Of a DNA stretch of 64,000 bases, positions 58,101 to 64,000 are shown piece by piece. Both the position numbers and the translations under genes were made by a program. The stretch's first letter is position 1. Each line of letters opens with the position of its first letter. Location: positions 833,832-897,831 of the forward strand of contig NPFB01000019.1 of assembly GCA_014084085.1 (NCBI GenBank), given 5' to 3'. This DNA comes from Hondaea fermentalgiana. Lineage: Eukaryota > Sar > Bigyra > Thraustochytrida > Thraustochytriidae. The notes beneath the pieces were generated by a model. That model did no database searches. It had not been told where the DNA came from and was given only the letters and a program-made list of their open reading frames with translations.

Positions 58101-61100
58101 GGTGGTTCGTCTTTGTCGCCGACGCCACCAAGAACGGTCGCGACGCTATGAGAGGCGAGAACCTTTTGCAGAATTGAAGAGAACTGCTTTGTCAGATGAC
58201 GGCTGGAGGGGATCGTAATGTGAAGCGGAAGCTCGGGGAGGAGGAGCTCGGATGATGGGGTGCGATGACCTTCGCGTGCATATGGGAAGAGGAAGCGGCG
58301 ACGTTCCAAAAGATTGGGAATCGACTGCTTGAGAAGCTCAGCATACCACGAGGGCATGGAACGAGCAATACCGTCGAGTCCAAGATGAGCATCGTCGTGC
58401 AGAGGACCGAATGCGGAATGATCCAAGATGAAGCCAAGGTGAGATGCCCAGGACGTAATGTAGCGCTCCGAAATGATGCGCAGTTGCTGGTCAATCTCGT
58501 CAGAAGGTGTCGGCGTGGTAGTCGTGCCAACGAGCCCGCGCAGCCACAGGGGCGGCTCATAAGAGGGGGCGTCCTTCTGGTAGGCAAGGAAGCGGTTCAA
58601 CGTGACGGCAAAGGCGCTGTGTGCTGAGACCTCCTTGGCGGCCTGGTGAACAGCATCCGTAGGCGAGTCCCAGTATTCGGAACCCCTTTGCTTGAGTGCA
58701 ATGCCGGCAAGCGTCTGAAATTCGAGCGATGCCTGAATGCGGCCCCAGGTGCGCAAAAGCTCAGGGCTGTTTCCTGAGAGAATGACGTCGTCGATGCCAT
58801 CCTCGAAACCAAGGGCAATAAGTACGTCCTCGACGCTTTCTTGGAACTGGCCACCCGAAAGCGACCCGTCCGATTCCCCATTCAACAAGCCGAGGAGCCC
58901 TCGCAGAGAGCTCTGGATCATCTGCGGGCGAATGACCTCGCTACCCGGGCACTCGGCCACGGATGCAAGCAGACGGCAGAGCTCCATTTGGATGACGGCA
59001 ACAGGATAGTTGAGCATGGCGCTGGCGGTGGCCACGACGCCAGTAATGTTGGGAAGGTAGGTACCTGCAATGCGGTCCCAGCGCTTGGGGATCGCCAAAT
59101 TCCTCGAAATGACATGATAAAATCCCGAGAGGAGACGCACGGCCTGGTGAGCAACCTCAATTTCAGCACCAGGTGGGTCACACAAAGTAAGGTGCCGGGA
59201 TGAGGCAGACTCGATGCTCTCTGGAATTCCAAAAAGATGACGCAAGGTTTCCAACGCGTATTCAATACCACCTGCGAGAGCGACGCGAGTCGAGGCATCC
59301 GGAGAAGCGTTGGCCAAATTACCGAGCACGCTCGCGGCGGCGAGTCGCACTTCGTTTCGAGCGGTAATGATGTCTGGAGTGTCCGAAGCTGCGCAAGTAA
59401 TGGCCGCTTGGGCAGTGAGACGCAAGGTGCGAATCATGACGCGCGCCACGGACTGCTTCGCAAGTGCCTCGCACGCATCGCGTCCAAGCTTGCTGAGCTG
59501 AAAGACGGCTTGCAGCGTGTAAAAAGTGATGAGATCGTCCTGGCTCCGGCAAAGTCGCGTGAGAGCACGCGCATGCGTGGCAACAACCTTCCAGGGGAGC
59601 GCGTCTCCACTACCAACGTTCTTGTAACGCGCAGTAGCGCGCGAGACGGCATTGCAAATGTGCATAAAGGTAGCTGCCAGGTAGCGCAACTCTTCGCGAC
59701 GCTCGCGCGTCTCTGCCGAAAGGGCATCATCACCACCGCCGGCTTGATAGTGCCCTGCAATGACGCCGAGAATACCGTCAGGCTCTTCGCTGCTCGAGGT
59801 GCTCGGTCCGCCGCTGGAATCCTCGTTGCTGGACGTCCTGCTGTTGGAGCTCGAGGACCCGCCCGATGAGAGTCCGTGTTTGCGCTTTTTCGATTGCTTG
59901 GCCGACCCCATGGGCATGGGCACCGGACCTTGCACGACGGACTCCGGGCGCAGCATGACGCCCTGAACCTCGGACGCGGCATTCGCTCGGTTCGAAAGAG
60001 ACGAGCATGAACCGTCCGAGCCGGAAAGCAGCGAGGCGGAGCAGGTGCCGTCGCCTCCGGCGGCGGCGCTGGACAGAGGGGGCGCGCTTGCCATCGAAGG
60101 CCGAGTCATCGGCATGGGACCCGAACCATCTTTTTCTTCCAGAGGCGGGGTCTGCTCACGCACTGTGACGCCACCAGTCTCGTCTTTAGGGACCACGCCC
60201 GCGAGACAGTGACCCGCGAGGCTTCCCAAAACACGAGGAGCGTCGAGCTCGAGAAGTTTGCGTTCACAAGGCCCAAGCGACGAGAGGATGGCGAGTGCCG
60301 CAGCCACGCTGCTGCGCGTCGCAGGCGGGAGATTTTCGCGGTCGACGACCTTGAAGAGCGCGGCGACGGCGCCGCAAGAGACGAGCTGGCCAACCGTCCA
60401 GCCAACGGTGACGAGATCAACATCCTCCCCGGCAAAAGGATCGGCCCCGCTAATGTCGCATACAAGGCGCGGAGCAGCAGCGGCGGAGAGCCAAAAGACT
60501 GCACGCGTGGCATGATAGACAATGACATCATCGGCAGCGCCGAGCGTGGTGGTGATCATCTCGAGCACATTTTCTTCCAGGAGAACTTGATGCGCCCTTG
60601 TGTACTGGCAGAGGACCGAGATCGAGTAGACGGCAAACTGACGCGCCTCGCGCCAGACCTTGACAGGGTCCTCGTCGTCGAGGTCTCCGTCATCGGTCGC
60701 GCGATGACTGGATGCGTTGTCAGGGCAGGCGGCTAGACAGATTTCCATGAGAAGAGGTGTCGCGGACTCGGCCATGAGGTGCACCCACTCGCCAATCGCG
60801 TCTTCAGGATCGGCGATGGGCAGGACCGCACCAGTACTGAGACGAAGGCTGTCACGGTAGGCGAGGATCATGCACAGATTGGCAACGGCAAGCGAGGCCT
60901 CGCGCATGGTAAAAACACATCCTTTGCGGCCATGCTTCCACGAGTGAGCATCACAGCAAAAACAATCATTGCGCACAAGAACGCCGCAGGCGCGGATGAT
61001 GCTCGGAAGTTCTGCCAAAAACCCCTTGGCGACGAAGCGTGGGTCCGCGCGCGGGTCGAGCTCGGTCTGCGCGGTAGATGAGACATTTGAAAGCGAGGCC

Positions 61101-64000
61101 GCGGACGTGGGAGCCGCAGGGTGATCTTCCTCAGAGGCGATGGAAGGCCTTCGAATGCCCGATTGGCGTTGAGCGTTGGATCGGCTGTACGCCGCTGCGC
61201 GCGTGGATGACCCGGAAGAGTTCGAGGATGTAGCAGAGCGCTCGAGCGTCTGAAGCGTCGACGTCGAGTCCGTGCTGACCCACGACCCGCTGACAATAGC
61301 AACAATGGCGGTGGCGACAGCGTGCTTGAGCTTGAGGTTTTTGCGGCAGCGAGCGCTCGCCAGGACCGTAGAGAGCGTGCTCATGGCGCCCTCTTGATAA
61401 GCGTTCATCCGGCTCCAGGTACGGATCTCTGCATTCTTTTCCCCATCGCGCACAAGGTACGCGAGCGCGCGAGCGGCATTGAGCTGTGCCTGCTCTGTGC
61501 CACCGCGCAAGCTGCAGAGGAGCTCCTGGGTGCTGTCGGCCAAACCTTTGGACATGCTATAGGACTCGGTGGGTCGAAAGATCTTGCTGGCCTCTTCAGC
61601 GGAGACGGGGGGAAGTCCAGCCTCAACGCGCGAGCGAAAGAGGGAGGTGTGGTCGATGACTGTAAGGAGGGCATCTTGGAGCTCGAGCAGGTCGCCAAGA
61701 ATAGCATCGTCTGGAGTTTCGCAAATGAGGTTGTAAATGCGGTGTCTGAGGAGGATGCTCTTTTCCTCTGCAAGACTTGCCTCGTCGAGCGCCTCGACCT
61801 CTGAGGAGTTGGCCTTGGTGAAAACTTCGAGCTGCGCAGACAGCTCTGTGACGTCGCTTCGGAGTTGTTCGAGGCGTTCACGCAGAGCCTCGGTGGTCTC
61901 CATTGCCACCTCTTGCTCGACGGCCTCTTCGAGAGCGGGCGCCAGAGCGAGATCTACCTGCCGCAGCGAATTTGCGGCCGTGATCGCGCCGAGGTCGGAA
62001 GTATTCGTCGACGAATTCGAGGAGAGTTTTGAAACAGCGCGAGGAAGGGCATCGCGCTTGGCGCCGCGGCTCGCGGCCGTGCTTGCGCTGGCGAGTGTTC
62101 CGGTGTCGCTGCCATGAAGACTCGAGGTAGATGAGGCCTGGGAATCGAGGAGGCCCTGGATCCGAGAAGACATCTTGGAGGTGAGCTGAACGGCTTTTTC
62201 AATGTGGCCCGAACGACCAGCCAATCCCTCGTCCTCGGGTCGAGGGGACGACGGTGATGACGCGCTTGTTGCTGAGGATGCTGATCTGGATGAGGGAGCC
62301 GTGGGGTTTTGTGGTAATGCAGTGGAACCCATCATGTCCAACGGACGCTTACTAAGCGATGCGGAGGCGTCCGAATACTGTTGATGTGCGCTCGAGTCGC
62401 GACGCAAGGAGCGCATGAGGCGGCGTGAGGGCGCCTCGTTGGCCTCCTTGATCATATTAAGGCCGAGGCCGCGATCGATGGTCCGCGGTACGCCTTCGGG
62501 ATTACGTGGCGCCTCAACTTCGTGGTCGCTGCCGGACGGCGTCTTGCCCAGGGAAGCGAGCGAGGCGTCCGAAGACCCGCCCGATGTTGCTGATGAGGCG
62601 CGGGAATTAGAATTCGAAGAGGTGCCGCGGCCGATCTTGAGGTGGACGGGCGTGACGACAGCGGGTCGCGCACGCCGGACCTTGCCGAGGCGCGAAGAGT
62701 CCCAGCAAAAGCTGGAGTCGCCGAAATTAACCGAGGCATGCACGCAGGGTGAGCGGATGCCGAGGACAGGGAACAGGCTCGCGGTGGCTGGCATGGCGTC
62801 GAGCTCGCGGGCACCGTGAGCGATTTTAAAGGCAACGCCGAGAAGCTTTCCGTTGCGAGTGAAAAAGACATGGCGCTTGCAGGGGTCCCATCCGCAGCCA
62901 ATAACGTCGTTGGGAGCGAATTGGGGGCAGAATTGGTCGGCGGAGGCGCCGGCCATGCTCGCTGCCGAACCGGCAAAGAGACGGCCGCTGGAATGCAAGG
63001 CCCAGGAGCCAGGATTCCAGCCTGGATAATTAATTTTGTCGGGGGTACTGGCGAGCTCGAGGCCGATGGCGACCTCGCTGCCGACCTCGAGACGTGAAAA
63101 GCGCACTTCAAAGTAGAGGATTTCGTCGTCTTCGTCCTCGTTTGGTGCAAGGTCGCCGGTGGGTGACTCTTCGTTGTCGTCGTTTTCGGTATCGTCATCG
63201 GGTGCTCGTAATGACTTATTACCCTCGAGGCGAAAGGGGAAACCTACATCGCCGCATGCGACAAAGAGGCCGCCCGAGATCCAGGCTGCCTTTTCGCAGG
63301 TTTTGACAGCGGTGCCGCTGGCGGTAAGGCGTGCGGCGTTGCTTTCTGCGCCGCGTGCGAGCACGACGCGGGTGGGTCCATCATTCGGAAGGCTACCCAT
63401 CCTCGATGTCATGCGACTCGTGGCGCCGAGAGAGTCAGCTTCGTATTCGTCGTCGCTGGACTCGTCGAACTCGAGATTGGCGGCGTCAAAGACGAGGTCG
63501 AGTTCGTCAAAGTCAAGTTCGTCGTTCAGGCCCGAGGCTACGATCTCCTGCTTGCTGGGGTAGGATGAGGAGGCGTAGACGTAAGGGGAGTTGTTGACGT
63601 GATTGTTGTGGTTGTAGAGGTTGCTGTTGCTGTTGCCGATACCGGTGCCGGTGCCGGTGCCTGCGGCGGGCCGCAGACAGTCCGAGCCCCCGCGGCCTCT
63701 GCGGCCGCGGCCGGCGGGTCCGGCGTTCGCCGACGAGGAGGGCGGTGGCGGCCTCGCTACGGCGCAGCCCCGTGCGTCCTGCTCTTGTTGCTCGTCGTCC
63801 TCGGCGGCCCGGTTGACGCTGCCTCTCCTCGTGGCTGCTCCTCCTGCTCCGACGGCCTCGACCGTCCTCCACACGGGCTCGTGCAGCGCGCTCAGCTGCC
63901 CGAGCGCCAGCCGCGCCGCGCGCCTGCTGCCGCCCGCCTCCCGCGCCGCGGCGCCCGTCCGCGGCTCCGTCTTTCCTTCGCGCGCGCGCGCCTCCTGCTC
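55145..64000 (-). CDS. Giant SPRY-ARM-LRR-CHAT-STAND protein, 5' end outside window
   Basis: The minus-strand frame is open from the right edge to a stop at 55145 (about 2950 codons). No ATG exists near the edge (63874 is GTG), so the start lies outside. In order: Gly/Ser/Asn-rich N-terminus; SPRY domain (about 63300-62700, EILYFEVRF, IGLELASTP, DVIGCGWD); Ser-rich linker; coiled coil (about 61940-61730); ARM-type helices (about 61700-58650); leucine-rich repeats (about 58010-57190, WLDLSGNNLTD, GIDLSNNAVLG); CHAT caspase-like domain (about 56850-56250) with His in HYSGHGS (codon 56597-56599) and Cys in SACHSEF (codon 56459-56461); NB-ARC-like STAND domain (about 56070-55300) with FLGRNVQAYDLL, P-loop GTSGIGKLS and FLLLLSGCDNID. 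The P-loop Ser/Thr after GK is Leu and the Walker B Asp is Ser. It looks like an NLR/STAND protease switch; function inferred. Confidence 0.85.
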   Translation of the reverse strand, partial: EQEARAREGKTEPRTGAAAREAGGSRRAARLALGQLSALHEPVWRTVEAVGAGGAATRRGSVNRAAEDDEQQEQDARGCAVARPPPPSSSANAGPAGRGRRGRGGSDCLRPAAGTGTGTGIGNSNSNLYNHNNHVNNSPYVYASSSYPSKQEIVASGLNDELDFDELDLVFDAANLEFDESSDDEYEADSLGATSRMTSRMGSLPNDGPTRVVLARGAESNAARLTASGTAVKTCEKAAWISGGLFVACGDVGFPFRLEGNKSLRAPDDDTENDDNEESPTGDLAPNEDEDDEILYFEVRFSRLEVGSEVAIGLELASTPDKINYPGWNPGSWALHSSGRLFAGSAASMAGASADQFCPQFAPNDVIGCGWDPCKRHVFFTRNGKLLGVAFKIAHGARELDAMPATASLFPVLGIRSPCVHASVNFGDSSFCWDSSRLGKVRRARPAVVTPVHLKIGRGTSSNSNSRASSATSGGSSDASLASLGKTPSGSDHEVEAPRNPEGVPRTIDRGLGLNMIKEANEAPSRRLMRSLRRDSSAHQQYSDASASLSKRPLDMMGSTALPQNPTAPSSRSASSATSASSPSSPRPEDEGLAGRSGHIEKAVQLTSKMSSRIQGLLDSQASSTSSLHGSDTGTLASASTAASRGAKRDALPRAVSKLSSNSSTNTSDLGAITAANSLRQVDLALAPALEEAVEQEVAMETTEALRERLEQLRSDVTELSAQLEVFTKANSSEVEALDEASLAEEKSILLRHRIYNLICETPDDAILGDLLELQDALLTVIDHTSLFRSRVEAGLPPVSAEEASKIFRPTESYSMSKGLADSTQELLCSLRGGTEQAQLNAARALAYLVRDGEKNAEIRTWSRMNAYQEGAMSTLSTVLASARCRKNLKLKHAVATAIVAIVSGSWVSTDSTSTLQTLERSATSSNSSGSSTRAAAYSRSNAQRQSGIRRPSIASEEDHPAAPTSAASLSNVSSTAQTELDPRADPRFVAKGFLAELPSIIRACGVLVRNDCFCCDAHSWKHGRKGCVFTMREASLAVANLCMILAYRDSLRLSTGAVLPIADPEDAIGEWVHLMAESATPLLMEICLAACPDNASSHRATDDGDLDDEDPVKVWREARQFAVYSISVLCQYTRAHQVLLEENVLEMITTTLGAADDVIVYHATRAVFWLSAAAAPRLVCDISGADPFAGEDVDLVTVGWTVGQLVSCGAVAALFKVVDRENLPPATRSSVAAALAILSSLGPCERKLLELDAPRVLGSLAGHCLAGVVPKDETGGVTVREQTPPLEEKDGSGPMPMTRPSMASAPPLSSAAAGGDGTCSASLLSGSDGSCSSLSNRANAASEVQGVMLRPESVVQGPVPMPMGSAKQSKKRKHGLSSGGSSSSNSRTSSNEDSSGGPSTSSSEEPDGILGVIAGHYQAGGGDDALSAETRERREELRYLAATFMHICNAVSRATARYKNVGSGDALPWKVVATHARALTRLCRSQDDLITFYTLQAVFQLSKLGRDACEALAKQSVARVMIRTLRLTAQAAITCAASDTPDIITARNEVRLAAASVLGNLANASPDASTRVALAGGIEYALETLRHLFGIPESIESASSRHLTLCDPPGAEIEVAHQAVRLLSGFYHVISRNLAIPKRWDRIAGTYLPNITGVVATASAMLNYPVAVIQMELCRLLASVAECPGSEVIRPQMIQSSLRGLLGLLNGESDGSLSGGQFQESVEDVLIALGFEDGIDDVILSGNSPELLRTWGRIQASLEFQTLAGIALKQRGSEYWDSPTDAVHQAAKEVSAHSAFAVTLNRFLAYQKDAPSYEPPLWLRGLVGTTTTPTPSDEIDQQLRIISERYITSWASHLGFILDHSAFGPLHDDAHLGLDGIARSMPSWYAELLKQSIPNLLERRRFLFPYAREGHRTPSSELLLPELPLHITIPSSRHLTKQFSSILQKVLASHSVATVLGGVGDKDEPPAQEWALCVRECTKCSNEHFFDNLLDCLRRFPSITSLTLIGPTDGDQRIDTKVLAKLVRFLPDTVQWLTFDNLLCRGKDVALIAKAILTRRTISLSLAGLSIRESGLSGRDLNPILHLLQPPTSHHEGSALPPKLRVRWLDLSGNNLTDAHCAAVLDAISTASTEDWAVRGIDLSNNAVLGFPTKMFQTLFSDEGKPLLGSESCPGTLHELHMGNMPIGSRAASALFRRIATPDSRLRALGLGGCRLSGDNVLVCAVVELLERGTHLQELDLSENMLGEVAGKEICLALRMSCPHYIGLHGCKGLRQSDRDLIDETVRSSRRIWAEALRAREKRELLERAKSEFIGVNRARSQGLQQQQQWSSASALPSWDMDPSFSSPSGSFDSPDAWANPSPTSGGGPSLSGSGNGDVMMNPMVHDMIQDERDGFRPRLSVLFSIPLVHFGPDGQPMACASIEYEAERHMLMQTFQDAKRDINLSFGFATMDRLRSEVTLRSRAIHYSGHGSRDALLFEDQIGGARPVATSVLRDLAGGASGSKMSKVKLAFVSACHSEFAGQAFIDAGVPHVVCVKVAERIQDTAAQAFTRWFYLELAIGGTVRKAFDVATQAVRAQEQARVGGVAASMAPSIRPEQASKFLLLPKDANHDVPIFPGRAELKRWPSGDAIVSGLPEDQERQEERRRLWWGSFVSSALPKEFLGRNVQAYDLLAAIMTRRIVSCTGTSGIGKLSLASFVVNYALRRGNFPQGAILIRANEMSSVSELVKKLRDRTIDPHSAPPAHGTRSLKTASSSLQGDSSAMDMEEVYREQLFELLRYRKFLLLLSGCDNIDSKDPSFRTFLGRLSDEVEGLCILMTSSKSIGRIPGYTVTNLKLRPLHHRDAALLFLRLALSTRLCSPSYIAKLMSSAEPPREKTANPYTLLDAIGEHPFLKPLAGNPRQIMDETHALTPERFTTIIEQCQLVIANTTQVVRSKTTGSINSSASPSMTPQ

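Noticed and set aside
63872..63874. Apparent start of the CHAT-STAND protein
   Set aside because: The codon is GTG and the frame stays open to the window edge, so the gene is treated as 5' partial.

Overview
This is nuclear DNA from a single-celled eukaryote. The genes are long, GC-rich and read as single uninterrupted frames. The intergenic DNA is crowded with tetra- and pentanucleotide repeats, and the products are eukaryotic: spliceosome factors, a mitochondrial complex I assembly factor, a USP deubiquitinase, a PRA1 protein and a bZIP factor. The style (intron-poor, repeat-rich, bZIP with a changed invariant Asn, large PMP/GCC2-like membrane proteins) fits a stramenopile, most likely a labyrinthulomycete (thraustochytrid). 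That assignment is inference. Three runs of exactly 100 N mark assembly gaps, each next to simple repeats or homopolymer-like GC sequence.

Layout. 1-1022 (-) is the spliceosome factor AAR2, running off the left edge. A divergent gene starts at 1369 (+) and is lost in the first gap. 2659-8781 and 11642-17893 (+) are a tandem pair of giant membrane proteins (signal peptide, Asp-box propeller, PMP-type beta-helix, EGF/ephrin-receptor-like Cys region, about seven membrane segments). 18537-19223 (+) is PRA1. 19559-23659 (-) is an armadillo/IQ protein. 24170-28540 (+) is a coiled-coil protein with eight copies of a roughly 45-residue repeat. 29370-30656 (+) is a ZC3H15/DFRP1-type protein. 31476-32618 (-) is NDUFAF5. 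33173-36667 (+) is a PqiA-like membrane protein. 37087-39102 (-) is a bZIP-START-like factor. 40237-45171 (-) is a USP32-type deubiquitinase. 45172-48447 is mostly non-coding and holds an AT-rich island. 48448-50700 (-) is SNU66/SART1. 51163-54513 (+) is a membrane-anchored FAD-linked oxidase. 55145 to the right edge (-) is a giant SPRY-ARM-LRR-CHAT-STAND protein.

Most neighbours look unrelated in function, as is usual for nuclear genes. Exceptions are the tandem PMP-like pair and the presence of two tri-snRNP/U5 factors (AAR2, SNU66) in one window. The most striking gene is the CHAT-STAND protein. It keeps the caspase-type His and Cys, but its NTPase motifs are altered at the Mg-binding positions. 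Other notable points are a DFRP1 protein whose CCCH fingers are replaced by an OB-like segment, a bZIP with Ile at the invariant Asn, a doubled HIND motif in SNU66, and a recurring intergenic motif TAGGCCTRGGCCTA followed by CTAGGTATA.
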